In this document: positions 24,428 through 36,600 of the stretch, in pieces
How the letters are laid out: each line of letters begins with the position of its first letter
Position numbering within the stretch: the first letter of the stretch is position 1
Assembly: GCA_032622095.1 (NCBI GenBank)
Contig: CP136064.1
Coordinates: 110,844,004 to 110,908,003, forward strand
Source of the DNA: Siphonodentalium dalli
Lineage: Eukaryota > Mollusca > Scaphopoda > Gadilida > Siphonodentaliidae
Direction: 5' to 3'
DNA length: 64,000 bases
Made by a program: the position numbers and the translations under genes
Notes under the pieces: generated by a model
Told to the model about the DNA's origin: nothing
The model's input: the letters and a program-made list of their open reading frames with translations, nothing else
The model's database searches: none

Positions 24428-24469
<42 letters not shown>
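24060..24469. repeat. Dispersed repeat K ending in poly-G
   Basis: GTTTTCGGATGATAACTTTA and ACAGTTGGAAGCAAAGTATG, ending TAAAGCCACCTTAT and a 43-base G run. The same subfamily flanks the DIRS-like element. Confidence 0.72.
24427..24469. repeat. 43-base G homopolymer
   Basis: Uninterrupted G run. Others: 12643-12662 (C), 27931-27943 (C), 31214-31231 (G), 54187-54215 (G, one T), 61961-61977 (G). Confidence 0.95.
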
Positions 24470-24471
<2 letters not shown>

Positions 24472-25756
24472 CTTTAGTCATTAAGACGCAAAATATACCA
24501 TATTATTATTATAGTCATTATTAAATTCAGCCATTACTCATGCCTAACAATTCGCACTCAGTGCTATGCAGAATTGATCAAAATAATATAGTTGAACTAT
24601 AATTGGACACAATCTCCTGGCCGCCACAGTGTATGAAATTTATTAGTCTGTTTGTGATTGACAAGAAAAAGTTTTCAATCTCTTGAACATCTCCAATTAC
24701 ATAATTTACCAGCAAAAACGTCAATTCTGGCATATTTTTGTTTTAATGTAGTTAGAACCGTTTAATAAATGGATCAGTGTTGGTACACATATGTAGTCCC
24801 TCTTTTAAAAGCATTCATAAATATTGTATGCACACTCTTGTTGAGTACATCTTTATATTTGGTCCAGCAAAACCCCAGACAAATTAAAAGTTATTTTTCA
24901 TCAAACACTGAGATTGATTTGAGAGCGGTCGGGGGTCGTAACCATTGTTTGTTTTCTACTGGATGGGGGATGTCCCGATGATGACGCTATTGACTCTCAC
25001 AATATGAGATAAGGATACAATTGATCGTTCATTCCCCTATCGCAAACAATTTATTGTTTTTACTGGAGACAGACATTTTCCTTGGTTCTGCATTTATGCC
25101 TTCACGTCAGTGTTTTCAATGAAGTCTATTATCTTTTTATGGGAATAATGTCATTGACCTCTATATTGGAGTGGCAGAACTTTCACTCGGACTTTATGGC
25201 TCTAGAAGTATTTGCTGAGAGGTAATTTTGAGGTACTAGTACCAGTACTTTCCATGGATGTGTACACACTAAGTTATATGTAGGTAGAATTGAACACTTC
25301 TGTGAGTGGGTGGATGTTGTCACACAAGTTTGTTGTGTTGCATTTGTACCTCACAGCATGATATACGAGTGTGATAATGTCAAATGGTCCATGAACTACA
25401 TGTATGTCATTATATTCCTGCTACAAGTTCCTACATACTTTGTAGAATGCTGAATATCATAATTATCATATCGATATTACCAGTTTACGTGGCCCCTTTG
25501 CAATTCAGATTGGGGGTCTGTCTATTGTACAAAAAATTCTTTCCATTCTGACATTGTTATCATGAAGAAAAATCATAATTAGACTGTCTTTACTTCGACT
25601 AGCAAGAACTTTCTATTGAACATTTCTCCAATTGGTCAATTGCCAATTGGGTCATGCATTTCATACCTCAATACAACACATCATAAAATGGACTGATATC
25701 AAGCGAACACAGAGATCGATTGATAACTATTCATTTTGTTACTAATACTAGTTGAT
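24470..25756. other. No gene seen
   Basis: Unassigned; a 70-codon frame at 24769 lacks support. Confidence 0.45.
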
Positions 25757-25880
25757 GAGTAGTTCCCATAGGAGATATATTCAGCTCGTTAGTTAAACTT
25801 ATTATCTGAACATTTGCCACCAATGAATATCAATCATTCAGCTCTTGTATTATCTTGTATTTATCAAATTTTTAAAATCA
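25757..25880. repeat. Family D fragment
   Basis: Contains AGTAGTTCCCATAGGA and TTAAACTTATTATCTGAACA. Confidence 0.6.
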
Positions 25881-25891
25881 TTGGTCATGTA

Positions 25892-26019
25892 CAGTAATGC
25901 CCTAAATAATCGACTCCTTAACATATTTAGTCGAAAATATGCCATATTTCCGACTAAATCCTGAAAAGTTACCCATAATTCTGATGTGGTTAAGGAGTCG
26001 ATTATTTAGAGCATTACTG
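25892..26019. mobile_element. Family A element, short form
   Basis: TA-flanked, with the centre and part of the left arm deleted. Confidence 0.86.
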
Positions 26020-27160
26020 TAAAATTGCACATTTAGTCCATGGGAAGAATATCTACAGCTGTCTTTTCTCTGAAACGTTTATGGTATTATATAATTTTGA
26101 TGATTAAAAAAAGGAAAAGCAGTGCGTGAATATTTTTTATTATTTCGTGTTAAGATAAAGCAATATATCTTTTCTGGAAGTCGTGCGTTATTCTGTTTCC
26201 AATTCCAGAATATCATATAATGCTGATATAAAGTTAGTTAAGGTATTTGTGGACATATTTTGATACCAGAAAAAATTCAAAAGTGAATATTATTTGCTGT
26301 ATTTTGGAGCGCAAACCACCAAGTGGCTTTAAATGGCTAATTTGATGGGATAAATGAGAAAAACGCTATACAATTTAAGAACTGAATTTGAAGCAGATTT
26401 AGAGCCATAAGCCACAGAGCACACATACTCTTCAATAACACACAGGCACGCTGTGTTCATTACTTAATTAAATTGTCACCAGACTGGAACACATGATCAC
26501 AGTTGAACTTTGGCTCATGATGCTCCTGGATATGGTAATTAGGAAATTGGAAACCAAGCCGGTTTGTTAAGCGGTGATCAGTTGAGAGTTAGGCGATGAA
26601 TATATCCATTGCACAGTTGTGCATGCACCAGCACTTTATCTTCCACAGAAAGTAATTCCCAAGACAGTGTATCAATTTGTCAATAGAAATGTCATTAGGT
26701 CGCTCCGCACATTAAATGCATTATTTTATGCAGCTTGAGCTGGAATGTGACCATAGTCAGAATGTAGTAATGATGATGCTAAAACTGTGATGGCTTTTGT
26801 GGAAAATTTAGCTAATCTGATATCACTTTTGCATTGAAACAATCTTGAGTGATTGTGGTGCATAAATTGAGGATTTTCCATTTGTAATCGGGTTCAATGT
26901 TATCTGAACACAGAGGGTAATAGGAAGCTGCATTAGGCTGCACAATTTGACGAGTGACACGTGGAGATGGCAGATGCAGTGAAGTAAAAACAATAAATCT
27001 GGTATGGGATCAAATTCACTGAATAACAAAATTCTGTTTGGCGTCAACTGGGCATATTTTTTGTCACTCGGAAAGCAAGAGGGACACAACTTCCTGAAAG
27101 GGCACTCATTTCTGTCACAGTTATTGTCATAAATGCCAAGTTTGGTAATCAAACAGTATT
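26020..27160. other. No gene seen
   Basis: Unassigned. The 109-codon minus-strand frame at 26823-27152 has many Cys but no recognisable domain. 27830-28368 is also empty. Confidence 0.4.
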
Positions 27161-27164
27161 TTAA

Positions 27165-27611
27165 CCCTTTCAGTGCCAGGGACCGATCTCATCGGCCCTA
27201 ATTTACGGTCTGTAAAATCGGCCCTGAATTTTTATATTTTGTTTTAGATTTTTTTGGGTTGAATTTTTTTGGGCAAGCTTAAGCATGCTATAGCGAATTT
27301 AAAAACAAACTGGATAAAACCTTAGGGGCATGTTATAACTCAAAACTATCACCAAGTATTCATAGTAATAATTTTGATGCCCATGAAAAACGTAAGATTC
27401 CCTGGCACTAAACCTACAAAATAAGTCTGTTAAAGAATATAAGAAAATATTATTAAAATTGTAAATAATAATAACAAATGATGAAAAATTGTTAGGCCAA
27501 TGCATTCTCTTATATATGCGAGGCGACCTATGGTCGACTCGCATATATAAGAGAATGCATTGGCACAGGGTATATGGGTTGATACAAAAATCGGACCTGG
27601 CACTGAAAGGG
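27165..27611. mobile_element. Family F element holding an E-type hairpin
   Basis: TTAA at 27161-27164 and 27612-27615; ends CCCTTTCAGTGCCAGGGACC and, inverted, CCCTTTCAGTGCCAGGTCCG. An E-type palindrome (27489-27568) sits inside. Confidence 0.75.
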
Positions 27612-27639
27612 TTAAAGGAATTCCCAGGACCAAGATCAT

Positions 27640-27825
27640 ATTACCCTTCCATGACTGGAGCTTCCTGAAATTTTGCAAAAACCCTGTGCCAATATTTACC
27701 TTGTATGCCAGTGCATTCTCTTATATATGTGAAGCTCACTATGGGAGATCGAGTCGCATATGTAAGAGTATGAACTGGCACCGGACCTTTATTGCTGCAT
27801 CACCACAGCTCCCGTCATGAAAGGG
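27640..27825. mobile_element. Family E element, first hairpin deleted
   Basis: Ends CCCTTCCATGACTGGAGC and ATGAAAGGG with TTAA at 27826-27829. Confidence 0.78.
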
Positions 27826-28372
27826 TTAAGATAATATAATGGATGTAATTTTTCTCTTAGGCCAATGTAACAATTATATGAGGATTTTTTTGCCATTTTA
27901 TAATTTTATAAAGAAAAAGTCACTATGGTCCCCCCCCCCCCCCTGCCTGGTGGAAGGCAATTAAAGAAGGGCAGTTGTTCCTCTATGCCATCTTCTCCAT
28001 TGTCGCTGCATTTATATCTATAGTGGTCTTAATACTCACAGTGAGAATGATGTTCAGGATATTCATCATTCATCAACAGTGAATAAGTATGCAAAACATA
28101 TAGATTAGTTCCAGAACTATAGGCCAGATATCTTAAAAGAACTACAATTCAGATTTATTGATGTATACATGAGATAATTAGTTTTCATTTTTCAGCATTG
28201 TCGGACATTTCAGTTTTCTTATGCTCAAGAATAATAAACTAATAGTTCTTCTGTTATTTGTAGTGGTTATTGTTCTGCTTGTTATGTTTGTACGAGTCCT
28301 GAGGTTATTTTATTGTCCACTCACAATGTCGACATAGTTCAGCTGGTGTAGACTTTTTTTTACTCTTCTTAA

Positions 28373-28564
28373 CCCTTCCATGACTGGAGCTTCATGAATT
28401 TTTGCGAAAACCCTTTGCCAATGCATTCTCTTATATATATGCGAGAATACATTAGCCCAACGATAGTTACCTTGACCTTATAAGCCAGTGCTTTCTCTTG
28501 TATATCCGAGGCTCCCTAAGGCAGACTCGTATATATAAAAGATTGCACATCTTTAATGAAAGGG
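28373..28564. mobile_element. Family E element
   Basis: TTAA on both sides (28369-28372, 28565-28568); both palindromes partly deleted. Confidence 0.8.
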
Positions 28565-28628
28565 TTAATGAAACCATACACACATGTATTCACAATATAC
28601 AGTAATGCCCTAAATAATCAACTTCACG

Positions 28629-28757
28629 ACAGGCCTAGTGAAGTTCAAGGTCACTCAAGGCCATAACTCAAAAATGTTCAAGGCCATATTTATGAAATTC
28701 AAATGCAGTCAAGACTATATCTCAATCATTTTCAAGTTTTTTCAAGATATTCAATTA
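28629..28757. repeat. Repeat P, uninterrupted (empty site)
   Basis: Inverted copy of 14041-14336 without the A insertion; the joint is at about 28661-28668. A fragment of an A left end (28602-28625) precedes it and a complete A copy follows at once. Confidence 0.75.
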
Positions 28758-28969
28758 CAGTAATGTCGTAAATAATCAACTCCTTAACCACAGCAGAATT
28801 ATGGATAATTTTTCACGATTTAGTCGGAAATATGGCTTGTTGCCATTCATCGGAAAGCTCTCAGTTAGAGCTTTCCGATGAATGTAACAAGTCATATTTC
28901 TGACTAAATCCTGAAAAATTACCCATAATTCTGCTGTGGTTAAGGAGTCGATTATTTAGGGCATTACTG
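28758..28969. mobile_element. Family A element, complete palindrome
   Basis: Both arms pair over about 100 bp; TA on both sides. Confidence 0.89.
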
Positions 28970-29389
28970 TTACATGATAGTAAGGTTGTGGTGACATGAA
29001 TTCAAATGTTGTTTACTCGTATGATCTGACCATGACTACGAATGAAAGATAGATTGATCAGTCCTTTGCATACCAATTATAACTTAATGGAAGAATCTAT
29101 TCAATAACCAAAGGGTTAAACTGAGCTGGTTCCATCGACCATCACATCCTGTGTGCATCGTAATGCTGCGGTAGGTTTACATGCCAAGCATGGCATCCAG
29201 CCATATGTACTGCATTCTCATGACAAACAGATATCTGTTTCACAGGACAGTGAGCTTTAACCTAACAAGGATAAACAGCATGCTTCTCAGCTTGAATGAG
29301 AAGAGTTAGCCCTTTGATATCTGAATATTTTATGATGGGTAATTACTTGATTCCCATTGATTCATTTGTAGGGAGACATTGAGAAATTA

Positions 29390-29510
29390 CTTTATTCCTA
29401 TTGATTTATTTGTAAAGAGACTAGGCATTATTACTTTATTCCTATTTGATTTATTTGTAAAGAGACTAGGCATTATTACTTTATTCCCATTGATTCACTT
29501 GTAGGGAGAC
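29390..29510. repeat. Tandem ~48-bp repeat, 2.5 copies
   Basis: TTACTTTATTCCTATTGATT...GTAAAGAGACTAGGCATTA repeated, with a third partial unit. Confidence 0.8.
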
Positions 29511-29531
29511 TTTCAAATGGAGTTTATTTAA

Positions 29532-29834
29532 AGACATATTATGTTCGGGTGCGTGAAACTGATAAGTTAGTATTCAGGTGCTATCGACCATACCACTCCA
29601 TAGAAAACATCGTCAGAACTACCGTATGCTCAATTGTAAATATTTACTACTCGATTCAGGACGCATCTATCGGCGATAAACTAACGGATATGGTTTCGCC
29701 ATCGAGAGTCACTGCATTTAATTCATATATAAGAATGACGGTGTGTGTTGTCAATTTGGATATACTATTACTAATTTGAACAAGATTATTCGCCATTTCT
29801 ATTTGATCATCATGCCGGAGTGTTTCACATCAGT
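29532..29834. mobile_element. Family C element with TTAA on both sides
   Basis: 303 bp flanked by TTAA at 29528-29531 and 29835-29838. Ends AGACATATTATG and TTTCACATCAGT. Shorter than the 16339 copy by internal deletion. Confidence 0.82.
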
Positions 29835-30069
29835 TTAAATCTCTTTTCTACTTGTATGATCTGTGTCCATACCAATGGAGTACAGAGCAATCCATTCATA
29901 GTGTACTTTTATAACTAAATGAGGAGAACTATAATTTAGTAATGAAAGGGTTACACTGTGCTGGTTCCATGGACCATTACATCCTGTGTGCATCGTAACA
30001 CTGCGGTAGGTTTACACGCCATGCAAGGCTTCCCACCATGTTCACGGAATTCTTATGACAAACTACTGG

Positions 30070-31370
30070 AAACATTGATGTTAAGTGTTGCGTCTGTCTT
30101 TGATCATCTCTTTGAACTCATTGTCAACTCGATTCTCCACTGGGACCTGTTAGTTGTTGCAATCAGGCAATATCTTTGTGGTGTGTTCACACAGTCACAG
30201 ATGATTTGATATTCAGATGACTGTTTGTGCATACCTTAAATTACTTTTGTAACCTGGAGCTTTTTCAAAATTGATTATAATCAGGGACGTGACTAGCAGG
30301 GTTTGCACTGCTGTGTGTCATTTAAAAAAAATAAAATATGACATGCCTGAAAATTACGGCCAAAAAATGGCCCAAGGTATATTTCTACGAAAAGATGGAG
30401 TAAATATTCAATTGCGCCGTCGTGTCATGCAGAGTAGCCGGGAAGTAATTATACACACTACTTGGATTAACTGTAGGAATAAAGAACACACATGCTGCAG
30501 GCTTTGTCCATCAAAATTCATTATGAGCACATGTTGTTTCAAATAAACGCGAGTTTCGTAAATTATAATAGATAGCATGCACAAACTCATGTTAAATTTC
30601 AATAATGTAGAACAGCCAACAAAATTAAAAAAGAACAAAGGGACAAAAAGATTAACTAACCTCTCTAAATATCTCATATCTATAAATTCATGTTATATTT
30701 CTGTTAAAATACAATACATTGCACCCAATTGTTTTTAGTGTTACATAGTTTTGAATTCCCGCAAAAAAATATAAATAATTGCCCGATAAATTTTCAAATG
30801 GCCCATAAAATATTGAGAATGGCCCAACTTTTGGCCCATCAATTTTCTGGTCCAATGCCAAAAACTGCTGACTTGAGGGTCTTTGTGGTGGGTGTCTACC
30901 TTTGAATTTCCAACTCAACAACCCCTTCCAATTCTGGCAACCTTTGCTCGTGATCTCCCCCCTCCCATCATTGAGCTGCAATTTTCCAGCAGATGGACAT
31001 TATAATCTAAAAAAATGATTTACTAGGATAACATTCAGTAAATTTTACACTAAACGTTGGTTGGAGAATTGAACTATCAAATAATTTCAATCCAATTTTA
31101 CTCTACATTTTCCAAATGCTGTATTTTCCAAAGTACTGGTATTTTCTTTGGCATGAAAATTTCAATTATTTAAAATTATTTTCAACTATTGAACATTTTT
31201 ACCCAGGAAAATGGTGGGGGGGGGGGGGGGGTGGGTGAGGGTGCTAAACAAAAACAAACCAATGGGTGACTATATTCAGTAATGACAAGAAAAAGTGCAC
31301 CTATCCACACTTTTTCTTGTCATTACAGACTAGTTTCCGATTCCAGGGTAAAGCTGGGTTTTGTTTATCA
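30070..31370. other. No gene seen
   Basis: Contains several ATGGCCCA-type repeats (30365-30840) and a poly-G run; no coding evidence. Confidence 0.45.
31279..31326. repeat. Short perfect hairpin
   Basis: GTAATGACAAGAAAAAGTG and its inverse, separated by about 8 bases. Confidence 0.8.
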
Positions 31371-31375
31371 ATCAT

Positions 31376-31600
31376 TAATCCCTACTTTATTAAATGGTTT
31401 CTCCCATTAATTTAAAAAATATGTATACATTGGAATGGTCACCTGGAGGGGATGTTCAGGAAATGTAAGCAGACAAAAGACAGACACACTAATAATACTA
31501 GTGTAGAAGGATTCCTATTAATTTGTAGGAAATGTTCAGATAATTAGTTCAACAAACCTTCATTGAGCTTTATTATTATCTGAACCTAAATTATGGCAAT
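31376..31600. mobile_element. Family D element, right end decayed
   Basis: Starts CCCTACTTTATTAAATGG; hairpin AATGTTCAGATAATTAGTTC is present. Confidence 0.7.
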
Positions 31601-31687
31601 TTATTTAACTATTTATCAAACATCAAACTCAAATATTGGTGCATGTGAATATTAAACTGGATCCACTGGAAAATGGAAATAATGCCA

Positions 31688-31733
31688 ACGGCCCAGCACC
31701 CGATGCCACAATGTCATTTTACAGCGAAGAGGT
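31688..31733. repeat. Family G end fragment
   Basis: CATTTTACAGCGAAGAGG followed by TTAA. A related fragment occurs near 23925-24030. Confidence 0.5.
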
Positions 31734-31751
31734 TAAGCGTCTACCTACCTA

Positions 31752-31957
31752 CAGTAATGCTCTAAATAATTGACTCCTTAACGGCAGCAGAATTATGGGT
31801 AACTTTTCAGGATTTAGTCGGAAATATGGCTTGTTACCATTCATCGGAAAGCTCTCAGCTTTTCGATGAATGGCAACAAGCCATATTTCCGACTAAATCG
31901 TGAAAGTTACCCATTATTCTGCTGTGGTTAAGGAGTCAATTACTTAGAGCATTACAG
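31752..31957. mobile_element. Family A element
   Basis: Complete palindrome with GCTCTAAATAATTGACTCC-type ends. Confidence 0.87.
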
Positions 31958-32425
31958 TATTAATATACCAGAATGACACTGACTGATACGTCGCTGCAGA
32001 CCTTGAAGCTCACTTAGAACCACATAGCTTCTGTATTGTAACTTAATGTACGATAGACTACTACATTCTAATTTCTCATGTGTGTCTGAAGATGCCTATG
32101 GGATGTTCAAACTCATGTAGTTTTCTCCATTCATATTGGATTAAAAGTTGGCCTAAATCAACCCTTGAATATTTCTATTTGTTTTTGATGTGACCAGATT
32201 TTAAATAAGGTTTAATTGCCTCGTATCACAGAGATCTAATTACAAGTGACAGTAAGACAGAGTATATGTTTAAGTCTCCTTCTCTGTGTTGATGTAGATC
32301 TACTTGTATTCATCCCAAATGAATGAATTTCTACACAAGGCATGACATCAATTTCTATTGAATTCAGATTTTAAAATTCTGAGGAAAATAGAACTGACTT
32401 TCTCATCCATGAGACATATCTTTAA

Positions 32426-32680
32426 CCCTTTTTATACTAAATGGATTCACCCAGTCAGTTAAAAAGTATACATTGGAATGGTCTATTATTGGTTTGGAGG
32501 TATATGTTAAGGTGATAAAATCAGACGACATATAAATAAAAGTGCAGAAGGAACCCTATTTATTGAGGGAAGTGTTTAGATAATAAGTTCAACAAATGAC
32601 ATATGGTCGTGTGTTGAACTTATTATCTGAACATTTCTTATTGGATAATTACTCATCAATGCTTTTGTGTAGAAAGTGTT
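32426..32680. mobile_element. Family D element
   Basis: Starts after TTAA with CCCTTTTTATACTAAATGG; hairpin at 32576-32636; the right end is worn (GTAGAAAGTGTTA). Confidence 0.75.
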
Positions 32681-33512
32681 ATTTGTAAATAAAATCGTCT
32701 GAATCTAGTTTTTGATTCATAAAGATGGTGTGAAACATTTTGCATAGATAATTAATATGTAACTGTGATATTCTGGAAATGTGTTCATTATCATTTATTC
32801 TCTAAAAAATTTAATTGATGTTACATCTACATGTACTTCTTGTTGATATACATACTGCTTTGACAAAATATGGTCCCTATCAGCATTGTTTCTCTTCCAT
32901 GTGGCATTTCTCTGCACAAACATTTTTCTTCTAATATAAATAAAACGTAACATTCTCTTTGTAAAACTTCTTCTGGAAACCTGAATAAATCTTTTTATTA
33001 TATGCGCCACCGTGATTTGTCAAAAAATCGCGGTTAAATAAATGTTGACATCCCCAAGAAGGTGATATAGAAGTTTTCACTTTCACACTACCAATGCGCT
33101 ATCGGAATAAATCATAATAAAAAGAATATCTAATGATTTTGAGTGGAAACCGAAAGACAAAATGTTTATTTTTGCTCACAGCAAGCAATATAAACATTGG
33201 TCCCGATCATCTGTGGTCCTGTATCATGCCAAAATGATATAAATGAACTAATTTCTAAAAAATATCACCCCAATAATACTATTTCACATACTGTAGCTTT
33301 TTAGATGGCTTCAGAAGTTGCCTAAGTTAAATGAGATGCAAGACTTTCTTACCCAACATGTTAATGACTTCAATATACATCCTGATTGAGTTTCATTGCG
33401 TATTACAAGAAGATATCAAATCATTATCGTACATGATAGGCTTCACGGATTCTCCAATATCTACTTAAATTTCTAAATGGGATGTTCTAATTGTATCATA
33501 TTTTCATTACAG
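32681..33512. other. Intron or flank before the first visible SRRM2-type exon
   Basis: AT-rich, no repeats of the named families; ends in the acceptor of the 33513 exon. Confidence 0.55.
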
Positions 33513-33695
33513 TGCTAAGGAAACCCACCAAATAGCTGCCGCAAACCAGGAGAAAAATGCCAAACTCAAGGAAGCTTTTGGGATAAGTGAATTTTATGTT
33601 GATGGAAGTTCGTTCGATCCTGATCGTCGAGCCAAAGAAAAAGCTGCGAAGGAGAATGCAGCTAAGGCTCTTGAGATGGCAAAAAAAAATTATGC
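33513..33695 (+). CDS. SRRM2: SRRM2-type exon: conserved post-cwf21 block
   Basis: The exon follows a tttcattacag acceptor and ends at a GC|gtaagc donor. It is 183 nt: one base finishing a split codon, 60 whole codons and two bases of the next. Its product begins AKETHQIAAANQEKNAKLKE and continues AFGISEFYVDGSSFDPDRRA, then an Ala/Lys/Glu helix-like stretch ending KKNY. The ETHQ-x(4)-N-x-KN-x-(K/R)L, AFGIS-x-x-YVDGSSFDP and RRA positions are those conserved in SRRM2 directly after the cwf21 helices; the match is from memory of the family. It is the most diagnostic exon in the window. The matching upstream exon must end in two bases of a split codon. Confidence 0.92.
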
Positions 33696-36600
33696 GTAAG
33701 CAACAGTTTTATTATCCGAACACCAAAGGACTCCTAAATTATAAAGCAAAATTTTTCAACCTCAATTTCTTAACCTTTTAAAGTTTGCTCAATGTTATAC
33801 CAGACAGAGCTTATACATTTAATTAGGGGATAACTGTGTGTAACATTGCTTGTAAACAAACCAAACTTTAATATGTAACTAATTAGCAACAGGTGTCTCA
33901 AAATTTGTAACTAGAAATCTTAATTTTACAAGGGAGTCAAGGTAGCGCCCATATATCCTTTATTAAGTTTCAACTAATCGCATTTACAAATTTTCTTACA
34001 GTGGAAAATTATTAAGGTGCGAATTAGAATATCACTTTATACATGTACATTATTTGTTTAAAAACTGTTCACATTCACATATGATGTCCAATATATTATA
34101 CACATATTTACTGACAGTTGTTTCTCAATCGTCAAAATTTCCAATATTTCTCTCCCCAGTGTGCCATTTTGCATATGGTAAAGGCCCAGGCCACGAAAAA
34201 CATAAGGTAAAAACACTAAAAACTTAATCACTGATAGCAGCTGTCTATATAGCAGTTTATATAAAAAATTCTCTCCACAGATTTTCCTGCATTTATATTT
34301 TGTTGTAACATTTTATACTTTCATTTCTTATGATTGCAGCTTGGTGCAGAGTTCAGAATCTGATTCAAATGATTCTGAAACAGGTTTACCACCAAAGAAG
34401 AAAAAGAAGAAAAAAATAAGGTTTGTGTCTGTACTTATGGACCGTGACTGAAATTAAGGATATACCTAATAACCAAACATTCCACAACCATTGGGATATT
34501 CAGGCTGGTTGTCATTTAGTATAAGCTTTATTATTACCTCAATAGGTATTTACTCATGTAGCTATGCTCTAATTAATTGACCCCTTCGAATGAGGTTCAC
34601 ATTTCACATACGGTATTACTGCAACACCCAACGATGGTCAATATCCATGCTGATACCATAGAGTACCACCGCTACATTCGCGGTACCACCGGTAATGTAT
34701 TTGCGAACCGTGGTTGACTTGTTGTAGCCTCTATCATGATAATGATCGATCTACGGGACCACTAAGCAATATGTGCACCATCGATTTTGGGACGACGTCA
34801 TGTACTCCCTATATGGCAATTCCCGGATAACTGGTATGACATTTGCTTCATTATATATCTAAAGCTAATGAGTGAGTGCATTATAGTCTAAATTATTGTC
34901 GGCTTATTTGATGTTTTGTCACATTTTGCTTTTATCATCTAATTGTACTGAATGGTGTTGATATCTTGTGAGTGGTAGACAGTCGACTGATTGCTCGGAT
35001 AGTTTTTCCATGTAAATAAGTAAATAAAATTGGTATATATTTTATCCGATCGGCCAGATGACCTATTTCTAGCATTGATATGTAACCTTTTTAGCTCAAC
35101 TTTACTTTGTAAAGTTTGAGCTATTGCCATGGGTTGGTGTCTGTCGTTTGTACGTCCGTCAGCAATTTCCTTTGGCTCACCCTGCATCCCTCATCCGATC
35201 ATCATCAAACTTCATATGGCTCTTCGGGGTGACCTCCAGATGGGATCCATCGATTATTTCTGAAAAATCGATAAAAAACATGGCTGCCAGCAGCCATCTT
35301 GGATTTCAAATTTGAATCCATCGGCACACCCTGCAGCCCGCATATATCTTAGAATGTTTTGGAATTTACAGGCATGATTAGGATCACATCTAGATTAGAG
35401 CTATCAAATTTGATTGATTTTCGACTAAAAAACATGGCCACCGGCAGCCATCTTGTATTTTACTATTTGCACAACTAAATCCTTTGGCACATCCTACAGA
35501 CCACATCCCTCGTCCGATCATCACCAAACTTTATATGCATCTTCAGGATGACCTCTAGATGGGAGCCATCAATTTGATCCTAAATTCATTGAAAAACATA
35601 GCTGCCAACGGCCATCTTGGATTTTACTCTTTGCATGACTAAATCTTTCGGCATAACCTACAGGCCACATCCCTCATCTGATCGTTACCAAACTTCATAA
35701 GGATCTCCGGGGTGATCTCTAGATAGGAGCCAATGATGTTTTCCGAAATTTGTTAAAAAACATCGGCGCCTGGAGCCATCTTTGATTTCACATTTGAATC
35801 CATCGGCACACCCTGTAGCACATATTTAGTGGAGAAATGAAATTAATTTCATTTACACAATACAATCCATTTACTGAAACTTGTTTTACTTTCCTTTATT
35901 ATTCTATTGACTGCTCAGCATAAAATTATTAACACTCCCCAAGTTGAGCTACAGTGTCATTGACACTTTCATTCACTTTGAAGGTACTCAATCCGATCAG
36001 ACGCTCCTAAATTACTATTTCTTTGGCTTCGGGGGTAAAAAATATTTTGATACGAGTCGAGGAACCCACCCATCAAAACTCAGAGTAATTAGATATCGAT
36101 GTTTGAAGTATACAATTTCTATTGTTTGTGGGACAGAACTTGCCTGTCAAACGGACGGTCTTGCAGATAAAGATGGATAACTCTAAAATCATGACAAAAC
36201 ACTGTAGCTTTTGTTTGAGTGTTCTTAAACCTCTTTCTTTTCAGTTAATTCGCGATATATGTTCACTCGATAGCAACACTAAACTAAACTTTTTTTACCC
36301 GCCAATTTTTGGAGCATAAATTTTTTTTAGCTTATAATGCATGGAGATGAAAAAGTTCGCCCAAAGGATACTTAATGGACGCAATATTTTCGCGAGAAAA
36401 ATGACAGTGATGATTTAAAATTACTGCGGTATGAATACCACCAGATACTCTGGGTCAACTGCTTATGGTGGGACCGCAGTTTACTTGGGTACTACCGCAG
36501 AAGTTACCAGCCTACATTCTCGTTTAAAGGGTTGCTTAATTTATAGAGCATAGCTATACATAAACAGATATAGGCAAACATGATGAACGCATGAGAGAAT

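Larger units (their letters stand above)
29010..30070. repeat. Direct duplication around a C element
   Basis: 29113-29232 and 29949-30067 share GAGCTGGTTCCAT-GACCAT-ACATCCTGTGTGCATCGTAA and beyond. The 29010-29110 and 29850-29948 stretches are also similar. The C element and the 48-bp tandem lie between the two copies. Confidence 0.65.
34559..36556. mobile_element. Family L element, 2 kb, TA-flanked inverted ends
   Basis: Left end TAGCTATGCTCTAATTAATT; right end, inverted, TAGCTATGCTCTATAAATTA. Inner flanks are also inverted, with GGTACCACC-type motifs near 34665-34695 and 36430-36500. The ends resemble family A copies (GTGCTCTAATTAATCGACC), which suggests the same superfamily. Inside lie a J repeat and a partial B element. 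It sits in an intron of the SRRM2-type gene. Confidence 0.6.

Noticed and set aside
26823-27152. 109-codon minus-strand ORF with several cysteines
   Set aside because: No repeated Cys spacing, domain, signal peptide or splice context; likely chance.
29390-29510. CRISPR-like array
   Set aside because: Units are contiguous with no unique spacers; a simple tandem repeat in eukaryotic DNA.
1-33512. Exons for the start and cwf21 domain of the SRRM2-type gene
   Set aside because: Looked for GYVQ-NL and HE-KR-VE type coding text by eye and found none with splice sites; they may lie upstream or have been missed.
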